Shown one piece after another: positions 26,764 to 35,883 of a stretch of 64,000 bases of DNA. Position 1 is the first letter of the stretch. Each line of letters begins with the position of its first letter. The notes beneath the pieces were generated by a model. The model did no database searches and was not told where the DNA came from. It saw nothing but the letters and a program-made list of their open reading frames with translations. The position numbers were made by a program, and so were the translations under genes. Source of the DNA: Kribbella catacumbae DSM 19601 (GTDB lineage: Bacteria; Actinomycetota; Actinomycetes; Propionibacteriales; Kribbellaceae); NCBI RefSeq assembly GCF_000372465.1, contig NZ_AQUZ01000012.1:62355-126354 (forward strand), given 5' to 3'.

Positions 26764-28521
26764 TCAGGGCTGCTTCAGGAACAACGTGGTGAAGTCGGGC
26801 ATGCCCTGGGTCGGGTCGTTGACCACGTGGCCGATGTTCTTGCCGACCGGGAACGCGCTGGCCGCGTAGTACAGCGGGATCGACGGCAGGTACTCGGTCA
26901 TGATCATCTTGTCGACCTTCGGCCACTCCTTCAGCTGCTCGTCCGGGGTCAGTGCGGAGACCCGGTCGATCTCGGCGTCGAGCTTCTTGTCCTCGAGCTG
27001 ACCCTGGCTGTTGCCCAGGCCGATCGCGTCGGACTTGTAGAGCACCGGGAACCAGCTGGTGCCGGACGGCCAGTCGGAGCACCAGTTGGCCGGAGCCTTA
27101 CCGATGTTGATCGGACCGTCCTGCTTGCCGATCAGGGTCCGGATCTTGGCCTTCGGCACACCGATCGCCTTGACCTTGAAGCCGGCCTTCTGGAACGTCT
27201 GCGTGCGCAGCTGGTTGACCTGGGTGGCGATCGGGTCGTCGTTGGAGTAGTACCAGCTGAGCTCGAAGTTCTCCTTGCCGAGCTCCTTCAGCTTGTCCTT
27301 GACCTCCTGCGCGACGGCCGGGTCCTGAGCGCCCTTGCCCTTGCCGGTCAGGCCCGGGAGCTCGTACTTCTCATAGCCCGGGACAGCCGGCGGCAGGTAC
27401 GTCGAGGCCGGAACCGCGGTGTCCGGGGTCAGGCCGGCGACCTTGCGCCAGTCGTCGTACGGGTAGGCCTTGCCGATCAGCTTGCGCACGTCGAGCGGGA
27501 TCTTGCGGCTGTCCATCGCGTAGGTGATCACACAAGGCGAGTCGCCCTTGATGATCTGCGACGGGTCCTTGACCTCGTTCAGGAGGCTGGCGTCCAGGTT
27601 GCTGTAGTTCAGTGCGTTCGCGTCCACCCCGGAGCTGGCCAGTACCTGGCGCTGCACCTTGATGGTGTCCTGGGCGAACTTGAAGGTGAACCCGTCGACG
27701 TACTGCTTGCGCACCGGGTCGGTGTTCGGGTCCCAGTTCGGGTTCTTGACCAGCTTCAGCTCCGTACCCGGCGTCAGCGACGCGAGCTTGTACGGTCCGG
27801 TCGACTTCGGCTTGAGCTCGTACTCCTTCTTGGTGTCCGCCGCCTCGGGGATCGGCGTGAACAGCGGGAAGGCCGCGTAGAACGGCAGGTCGTCGAACTT
27901 CTTCGCCAGGCGGATGATCAGCGTCTTCTCGTCCGGCGTCTCGACACCGGCGTACGGCGCGCCCTTCTGCTCGTACGGGCCCTTGTACTTGTCGCCGTCC
28001 TTGAAGAACTGGATGTGGTAAGCCGGTCCGGCATCGTAGAGCTCGTGCGCGAAGGCGCGCTTGATCGCGTACGCGTAGTCGGCGGCCTTGACCACGGTGC
28101 CGTCGTCGTACTTGATGCCCTGCTTCAGCTTGAAGGTCCAGGTCAGGCCGTCGGCCGACTTGGTGCCCAGGTCCTCGGCGAGGTCCGGCACGAGGGTCGG
28201 CTTCTGGGTCTTCTCGTCCAGCTTGTACTGCGTCAGCGCGCGCATGTACAGCTTCGCGATCTGGTTACCGTCGGTGTAGTAGATGTTCGACGGGTCGAAG
28301 GTGTCCGGCGTGACATCGGACAGGACGGTGATGATCCCGCCCTTCTTGGCGCCCTCGATCTCCGGCGCCGGGCCCTTGGCCGTGGCGTCGGTGGCCTTGA
28401 CCTGCGCGCCGCCCAGTTTGCTGTCGCTATTGCCGGAACTGTTGCTCGACGACGGGCTGCCGCAGGCCGCGACGGCCAGCATGACCGTCGCCGTGACCGC
28501 GGTGATCCGTTTCCACTGCAT
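26764..28521 (-). CDS. Peptide ABC transporter substrate-binding lipoprotein (family 5)
   Basis: The protein has 585 residues. The signal peptide MQWKRITAVTATVMLAVAAC ends in a lipobox cysteine, followed by a Ser/Asn-rich tether. The mature part is an extracellular solute-binding protein family 5 (DppA/OppA) fold with IITVLSDVTPDTFDPSN and DGLTWTFKLKQGIKYDDGT. ATG 28521 begins the signal peptide; upstream in-frame residues are basic and unlikely. It lies between the two permease genes of the operon, an unusual but not unique order. Confidence 0.94.
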   Translation of the reverse strand: MQWKRITAVTATVMLAVAACGSPSSSNSSGNSDSKLGGAQVKATDATAKGPAPEIEGAKKGGIITVLSDVTPDTFDPSNIYYTDGNQIAKLYMRALTQYKLDEKTQKPTLVPDLAEDLGTKSADGLTWTFKLKQGIKYDDGTVVKAADYAYAIKRAFAHELYDAGPAYHIQFFKDGDKYKGPYEQKGAPYAGVETPDEKTLIIRLAKKFDDLPFYAAFPLFTPIPEAADTKKEYELKPKSTGPYKLASLTPGTELKLVKNPNWDPNTDPVRKQYVDGFTFKFAQDTIKVQRQVLASSGVDANALNYSNLDASLLNEVKDPSQIIKGDSPCVITYAMDSRKIPLDVRKLIGKAYPYDDWRKVAGLTPDTAVPASTYLPPAVPGYEKYELPGLTGKGKGAQDPAVAQEVKDKLKELGKENFELSWYYSNDDPIATQVNQLRTQTFQKAGFKVKAIGVPKAKIRTLIGKQDGPINIGKAPANWCSDWPSGTSWFPVLYKSDAIGLGNSQGQLEDKKLDAEIDRVSALTPDEQLKEWPKVDKMIMTEYLPSIPLYYAASAFPVGKNIGHVVNDPTQGMPDFTTLFLKQP

Positions 28522-28561
28522 TGTCGTGTTTCTCCTTTTCTGCCGCTGGGGCAACGCCGGG

Positions 28562-29569
28562 CTACCGACGAGTCTTGGGGTCGAAGGCGTCGCGCACGGC
28601 GTCGCCTAGCAGGGCGAGGGCGAGCACCAGGACGGTGATGCCCAGCACGGGAAGCCACAGGTACAGCGGGTCGGCCTTGAACCAGTTGGTGGCGTTGGCG
28701 ATCGTCTGTCCCCAGGACGGGATCGGCTCGATCAGCCCGACGCCGAGGAACGACAGGCCGGCCTCGGCGGTCACGTACGCCGGCAGGGACAGCGACGCCG
28801 AGATGACGATCGGGGCGACCAGGTTCGGCAGCAGTTCCTTGAACAGCACCTGATGGGTCGGTACGCCGATCGCCTTGGCGGCGAGCACGAACTCGCGCTC
28901 GCGCAGGGACAGCACCTCGCCCCGGATGATCCGGGCCAGCCCGGCCCAGCCGAAGAACGAGAGCACGAAGATCAGCACCAGGAACCGGGTCGAGGCCTGC
29001 TCGCTCGGGCTGAGGTTGAAGGAACCGCCGCGCAGCGACTCGACGATCGGCACCATCGCGATCGCGAACAGCAGGTAGGGCAGGCTCAGCACGAAGTCGA
29101 TCACCCAGGAGATGATCCGGTCGACCCAGCCGCCCAGGAAGCCGGCCAGCAGGCCCATCACGACGCCGACGATGGTGCCGACCAGGGTCGCGACGAAGGC
29201 GACGGCCAGCGACGGGCGGGCGCCGTACACCCAGCGGGCGAAGTTGTCCCGGCCGGTCTTCGGCTCGACGCCGAACCAGTGCTGGGCGTTCGCGATGATC
29301 GTCGGGTAGCCGTACTCGTCGACCAGGTCGGCGTTGAAGGTACTGATGTCGCTGCCCTCGAGCTTGGTCAGCAAGGGGGCCAGCGCCGCGACCAGGATGA
29401 AGAAGACGACGACGGTGACGCAGACGATCGCGACCTTGTCCTTGCGGAGCCGATCGATCGCGATCCGGGTCGGGGACTTGCCGTGCGCGACGGTCGCCGA
29501 TCGAACCGGCTCTGCCGACGCCGGGTGGTCCTCGACGCCTACGGTCGAGTCCGGGGACCCAATACTCAT
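28562..29569 (-). CDS. Peptide ABC transporter permease (DppC type)
   Basis: This 335-residue permease has a polar N terminus of about 40 residues, a first helix VAIVCVTVVVFFILVAALAPLL, and a core ending in the coupling region KAIGVPTHQVLFKELLPN. Further in are ASLSLPAYVTAEAGLSFLG and the C-terminal LLGDAVRDAFDPKTRR, typical of DppC. It is the first gene of the leftward operon, so the operon promoter should lie in 29570-29850. Confidence 0.94.
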   Translation of the reverse strand: MSIGSPDSTVGVEDHPASAEPVRSATVAHGKSPTRIAIDRLRKDKVAIVCVTVVVFFILVAALAPLLTKLEGSDISTFNADLVDEYGYPTIIANAQHWFGVEPKTGRDNFARWVYGARPSLAVAFVATLVGTIVGVVMGLLAGFLGGWVDRIISWVIDFVLSLPYLLFAIAMVPIVESLRGGSFNLSPSEQASTRFLVLIFVLSFFGWAGLARIIRGEVLSLREREFVLAAKAIGVPTHQVLFKELLPNLVAPIVISASLSLPAYVTAEAGLSFLGVGLIEPIPSWGQTIANATNWFKADPLYLWLPVLGITVLVLALALLGDAVRDAFDPKTRR

Positions 29570-30064
29570 TCGCGCTCCGTCAGCTTGGTCAGCCAGGTTT
29601 CCGGGGGGTCAGAACCGGCCGCGATCTCGTGGATCGGGCCGGCGCTCGGCTCTGCTGCGCCTGCGCGCAAATTGCCTTGACAAGGCGTCTTTCCCACAGC
29701 CGCGCGCTAGCCTGCCCGACACCGTGACGGCAAACCAGCGGGTTCTGGCAGCAGTGCACAAATCGTTACCGGAACGCATACCGGACCGGAACATTTGCCG
29801 CCAATGGTTACTGTGAGCGCACGATCAGGCACCAAAAGCGTCGGCACAGCACCGACAGTGGCAATTTTGTGCCACTTTGTCACGGACGGTGAAATTACCC
29901 GGACGTATCGCTGCCGCGAGGTGTCGGCCGGCCGAATTCCGGTGAAAGACCGTTCGTCGCGCTTCGTGGTCGAACTACCGCCAATGCCGCCGCCGGGTGG
30001 GAATGCTTTGGCAATACATTCCTGGAGTTCGATCCGCGGAATGCGACCGGCGGAGACGAAAGCG
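29570..30064. promoter_or_regulatory. Gene-free region upstream of the peptide-transporter operon
   Basis: This 495-base gap has lower GC than its surroundings between about 29,690 and 30,020. It holds two small symmetrical sites: GCCTTG-A-CAAGGC at 29674-29686 and AGTGGCA/TGCCACT at 29857-29876 with a 6-base loop. CCGGAAC is repeated around 29768-29790. It probably carries the leftward promoter and operators of the peptide operon. No small gene or known RNA structure was recognised. Confidence 0.45.
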
Positions 30065-31171
30065 TCAGCTCTCGCGGACGTGGACGGTGACGAACGGGGG
30101 CTTGACCACCTCGAACGCCTCCTGCCGGCCGCGGATGTCGACGGCGACCTGGTCGCCTTCCTTGACCGCGGCGTCGAGCAGCGCCAGCGCGATGCCCTTC
30201 TTGAGCGTCGGGGAGAACGTGCCGGAGGTGACCTCGCCCAGCGCCGTACCGGCGGGGTCCACAACGCTCATGTGAGGCCGCGGGATACCGCGGCCGACCG
30301 CGCGCAGGCCGCGCAGGATCCGGGCCGGGCCGGCCTCCTTCTCCGCGCGGAGCGCCTGGTCTCCCCAGAAGTGCTCCTTCTTCCAGCCCACTGCCCAGCC
30401 TGAGCGGGCCTGTACCGGCGTGATCTCCGGCGAGATGTCCTGACCGTGCAGCGGGTAGCCCATCTCGGTCCGGAGCGTGTCGCGCGCGCCCAGCCCGGCC
30501 GGGACCATGCCGTACTGCTCCCCTGCCGCCAGCAGCGCGTCGAAGACGGCCACGGCCGCTTCGTTGGGCACTACCAGCTCATAGCCGCGCTCGCCCGTGT
30601 ACCCGGTGCGGCAGACGACTACCGGCGTACCGGCGAAGTTTGCGACGGCGAAGGACATGTAGTCGTGGCCGGTCGGCAGGCCGATCGCGGCGACGACCTC
30701 GTCGCTGTCGGTGCCCTGCACGGCGAGGATCGCGTAGTCGTCGTGGGTGTTGGTCACCACCACGCCGTCCGGTGCCTGCTCGGCCAGCCGGCGGACGACC
30801 TCGGCGGTGTTCGCCGCGTTCGGGATCAGGAACACGTCGTCGTCGGCGTGCAGGTAGGCGATCAGGTCGTCGACCACACCGCCGTTGTCCGCACAGCACA
30901 GCGTGTACTGCGCCTGGCCCGGCGCGATCTTGCCCAGGTCGTTGGTCAGGCAGGAGTTCACGTACGCCGCGGCACCCGGCCCCTTGACGGTGGCCTTGCC
31001 CAGATGGCTCACGTCGAAGACGCCGACGGAGGTGCGGACCGCCGTGTGCTCGGCGACGACCCCGCTGTACTCCAGCGGCATCTCCCAGCCGCCGAACTCG
31101 GCGAACTTGGCGCCGAGGGCGACGTGCCGCTCGTGCAAGGGGGACTTCTTCAAGACGGGAGACTCGGTCAT
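30065..31171 (-). CDS. gcvT: Aminomethyltransferase, glycine cleavage T protein
   Basis: This 368-residue folate-dependent enzyme releases ammonia from the aminomethyl-lipoyl H protein and forms methylene-tetrahydrofolate. Visible motifs are [53 protein letters not shown] and [20 protein letters not shown] 31171 matches the family start, and TAAGTT lies 7 bases upstream on the same strand, so the message may be leaderless. No other glycine cleavage gene is in the window; the lipoate genes lipB and lipA further right would serve the same complex. Confidence 0.96.
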   Translation of the reverse strand: MTESPVLKKSPLHERHVALGAKFAEFGGWEMPLEYSGVVAEHTAVRTSVGVFDVSHLGKATVKGPGAAAYVNSCLTNDLGKIAPGQAQYTLCCADNGGVVDDLIAYLHADDDVFLIPNAANTAEVVRRLAEQAPDGVVVTNTHDDYAILAVQGTDSDEVVAAIGLPTGHDYMSFAVANFAGTPVVVCRTGYTGERGYELVVPNEAAVAVFDALLAAGEQYGMVPAGLGARDTLRTEMGYPLHGQDISPEITPVQARSGWAVGWKKEHFWGDQALRAEKEAGPARILRGLRAVGRGIPRPHMSVVDPAGTALGEVTSGTFSPTLKKGIALALLDAAVKEGDQVAVDIRGRQEAFEVVKPPFVTVHVRES

Positions 31172-31328
31172 GTAGCGGAACTTACCGGACCCGGCCACCC
31201 ATCGATGCGGCCGACATCACCTGCTGCGGGTCTCAGACGCGGGTCGCGACGCGTAACATGCGGAGGCAGCATTCACGTACCGTCACGACCGGCACTCTGC
31301 CGCCCGGTCAAGGAGGACTGAGGATTTC

Positions 31329-32822
31329 GTGAGCACCATCACCCTGAGCAAGTCCGATCCGGCCGGCGTCAAGGCCGACGCCCTGGTGATCGGCGTGGTC
31401 AAGCTCAACGGCGGCGTCACCCTGCCCGCCGGCACCGAGTCGCTGAACGCCGCCTACGGCGGGGAGCTGGCAGAGGTGCTGGCCGGCCTCGGCGCCACCG
31501 GCAAGGCCGGTGAGGTGACCAAGGTCCCCGGCCCGAAGCCGGGCAAGTCCGCCATGCTGATCGCGGTCGGCCTGGGCGCTGCCCCTGACGGCGCGCTCAA
31601 GACCGAGGACCTGCGCGTCGCCGCCGGTGTCGGCATCCGGGCCGCAAAGAACGGCCAGTCCGTCGCGTTCGCCCTGCCGACCCCCGATGCCGAGTGCGTC
31701 CGCGCGGTCGCGGAGGGCGCGCTGATCGGCCGCTACACGTTCAACGCCTACAAATCCGAGGCGAGTACCGACGCACCGGGCAACGTGATCGTGCTGACCG
31801 ACCTGGCCCGCAACCGGGATGCCAAGGCCGCGCTCGAGCGGGCGCAGGTGACCGCCGACGCCGTGCACCAGGTGCGCGACTGGGTGAACACTCCCCCGTC
31901 GGACCTGCACCCGGCCGAGTTCGCGGTACACGCTCAGAAGCTGGGCAAGGAGTACGGTCTCAAGGTCGAGGTGATGGACGAGAAGGCGCTCGCCAAGGGC
32001 GGGTACGGCGGCATCCTCGGCGTCGGCCAGGGCTCGACCAACCCGCCGCGGCTGGTCAAGCTGACCTACACGCCGAAGAAGCCGGTGACGCACCTGGCCT
32101 TCGTCGGCAAGGGCATCACCTTCGACTCGGGCGGCCTGTCGCTGAAGACGGCCAGCGGGATGATCAGCATGAAGGCCGACATGGCCGGCGCCGCCGCGGT
32201 GGTCGCCGCCACCATCGCGATCGCCCGGCTCGGCCTGCCGGTCCAGATCACGACGTACGCCGCGATGGCGGAGAACATGCCGTCCGGCTCAGCCGCGCGG
32301 CCGTCCGACGTACTGACCATGTACGGCGGTAAGACGGTCGAGGTGCTCAACACCGACGCGGAGGGGCGGCTCGTGCTCGGCGACGCGCTGGTCCGCGCGT
32401 CCGAGGACCAGCCCGACCTGATCGTCGACGTGGCCACCCTGACCGGCGCGTGTGTGGTTGCCCTCGGCACCAAGGTGGCCGGCGCGTTCGCCAACACCGA
32501 CACCGCCCGCGACCGGGTGGTGGACGCCGCCGTCGCCGCCGGTGAGGCGATGTGGCCGCTGCCGATCCCGGCCGAGATGCTGGACAAGCTGCGCTCGCAC
32601 TCCAAGGTGGCCGACCTGGCCAACATCACCGGCGAGGCCTGGGGCGGTGCCCTCGCGGCCGCCGCCTTCCTCGGCGATTTCGTTGCCGAGGGCATCGACT
32701 GGGTCCACCTCGACGTAGCCGGCCCGGCCTTCAACGACGGCGGCCCCTCCGGCTACACCACCAGCGGCGGTACCGGCTACTCGGTCCGCACCCTGGTAGA
32801 ACTCGCCGCCGCCGCTAGCTGA
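31329..32822 (+). CDS. pepA: Leucyl aminopeptidase (M17 family)
   Basis: The 497-residue cytosolic metallo-aminopeptidase removes N-terminal residues from peptides. The metal and catalytic motifs are FVGKGITFDSGGLSLK near residue 259, SMKADMAGAAAV, and NTDAEGRLVLGDAL near 341, the M17 signature. It starts with GTG at 31329 after GAGGA. It is convergent with the cupin gene, the two coding ends overlapping by 8 bases. Besides peptide turnover, M17 enzymes sometimes bind DNA; nothing here shows that. Confidence 0.96.
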   Translation: MSTITLSKSDPAGVKADALVIGVVKLNGGVTLPAGTESLNAAYGGELAEVLAGLGATGKAGEVTKVPGPKPGKSAMLIAVGLGAAPDGALKTEDLRVAAGVGIRAAKNGQSVAFALPTPDAECVRAVAEGALIGRYTFNAYKSEASTDAPGNVIVLTDLARNRDAKAALERAQVTADAVHQVRDWVNTPPSDLHPAEFAVHAQKLGKEYGLKVEVMDEKALAKGGYGGILGVGQGSTNPPRLVKLTYTPKKPVTHLAFVGKGITFDSGGLSLKTASGMISMKADMAGAAAVVAATIAIARLGLPVQITTYAAMAENMPSGSAARPSDVLTMYGGKTVEVLNTDAEGRLVLGDALVRASEDQPDLIVDVATLTGACVVALGTKVAGAFANTDTARDRVVDAAVAAGEAMWPLPIPAEMLDKLRSHSKVADLANITGEAWGGALAAAAFLGDFVAEGIDWVHLDVAGPAFNDGGPSGYTTSGGTGYSVRTLVELAAAAS

Positions 32823-33150
32823 TCCGGTACCGGATCTCCAGCATCGTGCAGCCCTCGCCGGTCCGGTACGGCCCATGTGGCATACCGGGCCGGCGAGCTG
32901 CGTAGTCACCTTTTTTGAACGTCTTCCCGAGGGAGATGTCGGTGAGCGAACCGTCCAGCAGGTAGACCTCCTCGAAGTACTCGTGTCTGATCACTTCGCT
33001 GCCTGAGCTCGTCCCCGGCGCCCAGCGAGCGATCCCGGTGAGGGTGCCGTCGTCACCGCTGCTGCTCAGGAGGCGCTGGCTGATGCCCTCGGCTTCGGTG
33101 GTGGCCCAGGGCACGTCGGCAGCTGGAAAGAACTCGTGCTGCGCCTTCAT
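32815..33150 (-). CDS. Small cupin-domain protein
   Basis: This 111-residue single-cupin protein has the two cupin motifs recognisable as IRHEYFEEVYLLDGSLTD (about residues 56-73) and ARRPGMPHGPYRTGEGC (about 86-102), which would bind a metal through His/Glu. The start overlaps the DUF2848 stop by four bases (ATGA), so the pair is co-translated. It belongs to the GntR-controlled cluster and may be a dioxygenase-like or isomerase-like step of the same catabolic pathway; the substrate is unknown. Confidence 0.85.
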   Translation of the reverse strand: MKAQHEFFPAADVPWATTEAEGISQRLLSSSGDDGTLTGIARWAPGTSSGSEVIRHEYFEEVYLLDGSLTDISLGKTFKKGDYAARRPGMPHGPYRTGEGCTMLEIRYRIS

Positions 33151-33830
33151 TCCCAGGCCGCCGCGAGCTGTTCGACCGAGTAGGTGATGCGGCTGGTCAG
33201 GCCGCGGGGATCGGTCAGTTCGACTCGCCAGGCGTCGGCGAACTGGTCGACGCCGGCGATCATCGGGATCGTTCCGCTGAGCAACACGGTACCCGGGCGG
33301 AGCCTGTCCGCCAGCTCCTTCACCCAGTACGCCGGGGGCAGCAGTTGCGCGAGGGTGCCGTCCTGGATGAGTTGCTCGGTGTCGCCGTGCCGCACCCAGG
33401 CCTTCAGGGTGAACTCGTCCAACTCGGCCTCGATCGCGGCCAACGGCCAAGCCACGTCGCCGAGCAGGTCGGGCGCCGACTGCTTGCTCCAGGCCACGCC
33501 GTGCACCTCGAGCGCTCGATCAGTGTGATCGCAAGCGGCCGTCAGCAGGAGGTCGTCCGGCCCGTCCCCCACGATCAGCGCCCATTCCGCCTCACCAGAG
33601 GTCTTGCCGTGCGCGACCTGGACGACCTCCGGCCGGCTCACCAGGCTGGCCGACAGCGGGTAGAGCGTCGGAATCCGCTTCGGCGCCTGCACGCCCAGCT
33701 CGGCGAGCTCGTCGACGTGATGCTGCACCTGCTGGGTGTCCCGGCCGGCGTACCCGGCATTGAGTGCATAGCGGACGTCGACCTGCCGCTCACCGCCGTC
33801 CGGCAGCGTGAATCGCAGGGTCTGGGACAC
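33147..33830 (-). CDS. DUF2848 domain protein
   Basis: The 227-residue protein begins MSQTLRFTLPDGGERQVDV. The DUF2848 pattern shows in PTLYPLSASLVS, WALIVGDGPDDLLLTAACDHTDR, PGTVLLSGTIPMIAGV and WRVELTDP. The fold is reminiscent of fumarylacetoacetate hydrolases, so a hydrolytic or isomerising role is plausible. I chose GTG 33830 because GGAGG stands 6-7 bases upstream; the in-frame ATG at 33872 lies in the operator region. It is divergent from the MFS transporter, with a shared GntR-type site between. Confidence 0.86.
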   Translation of the reverse strand: MSQTLRFTLPDGGERQVDVRYALNAGYAGRDTQQVQHHVDELAELGVQAPKRIPTLYPLSASLVSRPEVVQVAHGKTSGEAEWALIVGDGPDDLLLTAACDHTDRALEVHGVAWSKQSAPDLLGDVAWPLAAIEAELDEFTLKAWVRHGDTEQLIQDGTLAQLLPPAYWVKELADRLRPGTVLLSGTIPMIAGVDQFADAWRVELTDPRGLTSRITYSVEQLAAAWE

Positions 33831-33873
33831 GGGAAACCTCCAGTGATTCTCAATCAGCGCTTGCGTGAACACG

Positions 33874-33884
33874 TTGTATACAGC
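33874..33884. promoter_or_regulatory. Candidate GntR operator between DUF2848 and MFS genes
   Basis: TTGTATACAGC contains the palindrome TGTATACA and matches the TnGTnTACnA form bound by many GntR/FadR-type regulators. The identical core TGTATACAGC recurs at 35862-35871 next to the GntR gene, so it is likely bound by that regulator. Confidence 0.72.
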
Positions 33885-33919
33885 AAGTATGGGGCAACGA
33901 CGCGAGGAGGTCCACCCCG

Positions 33920-35230
33920 ATGCCCACCCCCACCGCCCCTGCCGCTGACCGGCGGAGTCTGTACAAGGCGTTCGCCGCGAGCCTGTCCGGCACTTCGCTG
34001 GAGTGGTACGACTTCGCCGTCTACAGCTCCGCTGCTGCCCTGGTCTTCGGCGACCTGTTCTTCCCCGGCAGCGACCCGCTCACCGGGACGCTGCAGGCCT
34101 TCGCCACGTACGCCGTCGGCTACGTCGCCCGTCCGCTCGGCGGCATCGTCTTCGGCCGCCTCGGCGACGTGATCGGCCGCAAGAAGGTGCTCGTCGCCAC
34201 CTTGCTGCTCATCGGCGTCGCCACCTTCTTCATCGGGTTGCTGCCGACGTATGCGCAGGCCGGAGCTCTGGCGCCGACCCTGCTGGTCTTCCTGCGGTTC
34301 GTGCAGGGCGTCGGCGTGGGTGGCGAGTGGGGTGGAGCTGTCCTGTTGAGCAGTGAGTTCAGCGAGGCCGGGCAGCGAGGCTTCTGGGCCTCGGCTGCTC
34401 AGGTGGGTCCGCCGCTCGGCACGTTGATGGCCAACGGCGTACTGGCTCTGCTGGCCGGCTTCCTGTCCGAGGCCGCGTTCCTGAGTTGGGGTTGGCGGAT
34501 TGCGTTCCTGCTGTCCGCAGTACTGGTCGCCTTCGGGCTGTTGATCCGGTCGAAGCTCGAGGAGACGCCGGTGTTCCGGGAGCTGGAGGCACGCGGCGAC
34601 CGGCCGACCGCACCCGTGACGGAGGTACTACGCACGCAGTCCCGCGCGCTCGTCGCGGCGATTCTGGCCCGGGTCGGACCCGATGTGCTCTATGCGATGT
34701 TCGCGGTGTTCGTGCTGACCTACGCGACCAAGAACCTGGGGATGAGTCGCGGCCAGGCGGTGACCGCGGTACTGGTGGGCTCTGCGTTCCAGGTAGGGCT
34801 GATTCCCTTGTCTGGTTGGCTTTCCGACCGCTATGGGCGGCGGCTGGTGTACGGGATCGGTGCCGTCGGCGGGGCCGCTTGGAGCGTGGTCTTCTTCGCG
34901 ATGGCGTCCTCGTTCGCGACCGTACTGCCGGGCGTGGTGATCGGCTTGGTGTTCCACTCGCTCATGTACGGGCCGCAGGCAGCCTTCGTGTCGGAGCAGT
35001 TCACCGCGCGGCTGCGCTACACGGGCAGTTCGCTCGCCTACACGTTCGCCGGCATCATCGGCGGCGCACTGGCGCCACTGGCCTTCACCTACTTCCTGGC
35101 GAAGACAGGCACCGGCTATGTGATCGCGGCCTACATCGTGGTGGCCTGTGTGGTCACCATGGTCGGTCTGCGGCTCGGCCGGGCGGTGCAGGACTCCCCG
35201 GTGCCCGAAGCTGCGGTCAGCCCTGCATGA
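33920..35230 (+). CDS. MFS transporter, metabolite:H+ symporter type
   Basis: The 436-residue protein has twelve predicted membrane helices. It opens with SLSGTSLEWYDFAVYSSAAALVFG and has the loop motif GRLGDVIGRKKVLV and VRFVQG-like FLRFVQGVGVGGEWGGAV, characteristic of the sugar/metabolite:H+ symporters (ProP/ShiA/KgtP relatives). GGAGG precedes the ATG. It is in the GntR-controlled cluster, so it probably imports the organic acid or amide degraded by the neighbours. Its coding end overlaps the convergent GntR gene by 14 bases. Confidence 0.94.
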   Translation: MPTPTAPAADRRSLYKAFAASLSGTSLEWYDFAVYSSAAALVFGDLFFPGSDPLTGTLQAFATYAVGYVARPLGGIVFGRLGDVIGRKKVLVATLLLIGVATFFIGLLPTYAQAGALAPTLLVFLRFVQGVGVGGEWGGAVLLSSEFSEAGQRGFWASAAQVGPPLGTLMANGVLALLAGFLSEAAFLSWGWRIAFLLSAVLVAFGLLIRSKLEETPVFRELEARGDRPTAPVTEVLRTQSRALVAAILARVGPDVLYAMFAVFVLTYATKNLGMSRGQAVTAVLVGSAFQVGLIPLSGWLSDRYGRRLVYGIGAVGGAAWSVVFFAMASSFATVLPGVVIGLVFHSLMYGPQAAFVSEQFTARLRYTGSSLAYTFAGIIGGALAPLAFTYFLAKTGTGYVIAAYIVVACVVTMVGLRLGRAVQDSPVPEAAVSPA

Positions 35231-35855
35231 GGATAGAGCCGGTGGTGTCGAGGTGGCGCAGGATCGCCGCCTCGGCCTCGGCTGGGTCACCTGATGCCAG
35301 GCCGTCCACTATCGCCTGGTGCTCGGCCAGTACCTCCTGGCGCCTGGTCGCGCTCCGCTGGAGAGCCACAACTCCCAGGAGCACGTGCCTCGCGCGCAGG
35401 CTGTCGTACAGCCGGCCGAGCACGGTGTTGCCTGCCGCCTCGACCAGTAGCGCGTGGAACTGGCTGTCCAGCTCGATGAACGCCTTGGCGTCGCCTGCTT
35501 CGACAATGGCCCGCTGCTGGTCGAGTACTGCGGCCATGGGCGCCACTGGGGCGTCGCCTGTGCTCAGGCAGGTGGTCGCGGCCCAGCACTCGATGACTCC
35601 GCGGGATTGCATGATCTCGGCGATCTCCCGGCCCGGCAGGGGCGCCACGAAGGCGCCGCGGTGCGGGACGAGTTGCACCAGGTCCTCAGCGGCCAGCATG
35701 AGCAGGGCCTCTCGGACCGGAGTACGGGAGATTCCGACCTCGGTGGCGACGGCCTGCTCGTTGATGAACGTCCCGGAGACCGCGGGGTCGCTCAGGACGG
35801 TCCCCCGCAGGTATTGGTAGGCACGGTCTCGGCCGGAGTCCCCACTCAATTGCAT
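35217..35855 (-). CDS. GntR-family transcriptional regulator (FCD domain)
   Basis: The 212-residue protein has an N-terminal winged helix with INEQAVATEVGISRTPVREALLML and an all-helical FCD ligand domain with FHALLVEAAGNTVLG and HQAIVDGLASGDPAEAEAAI. It starts at ATG 35855, only 6 bases from the TGTATACA operator, so it is probably autoregulated by direct block of a leaderless or short-leader transcript. It stands between the MFS and nitrilase genes, and a second operator precedes the MFS gene. Confidence 0.94.
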   Translation of the reverse strand: MQLSGDSGRDRAYQYLRGTVLSDPAVSGTFINEQAVATEVGISRTPVREALLMLAAEDLVQLVPHRGAFVAPLPGREIAEIMQSRGVIECWAATTCLSTGDAPVAPMAAVLDQQRAIVEAGDAKAFIELDSQFHALLVEAAGNTVLGRLYDSLRARHVLLGVVALQRSATRRQEVLAEHQAIVDGLASGDPAEAEAAILRHLDTTGSILMQG

Positions 35856-35860
35856 ACTCA

Positions 35861-35871
35861 ATGTATACAGC
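35861..35871. promoter_or_regulatory. Candidate GntR operator between gntR and the nitrilase gene
   Basis: ATGTATACAGC repeats the TGTATACAGC core seen at 33875-33884. It lies in a 28-base gap between the divergent gntR and nitrilase starts, so one site could control both. Confidence 0.72.
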
Positions 35872-35883
35872 CTTGGAGGGTTC

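Noticed and set aside
29795-30403. Possible 202-codon plus-strand gene before gcvT
   Set aside because: Most of it is antisense to gcvT. The first 90 codons are in the promoter-like gap and resemble nothing known.
31172-31328. Glycine riboswitch near gcvT
   Set aside because: The 157-base gap shows no tandem aptamer pattern, and gcvT appears to have almost no leader.
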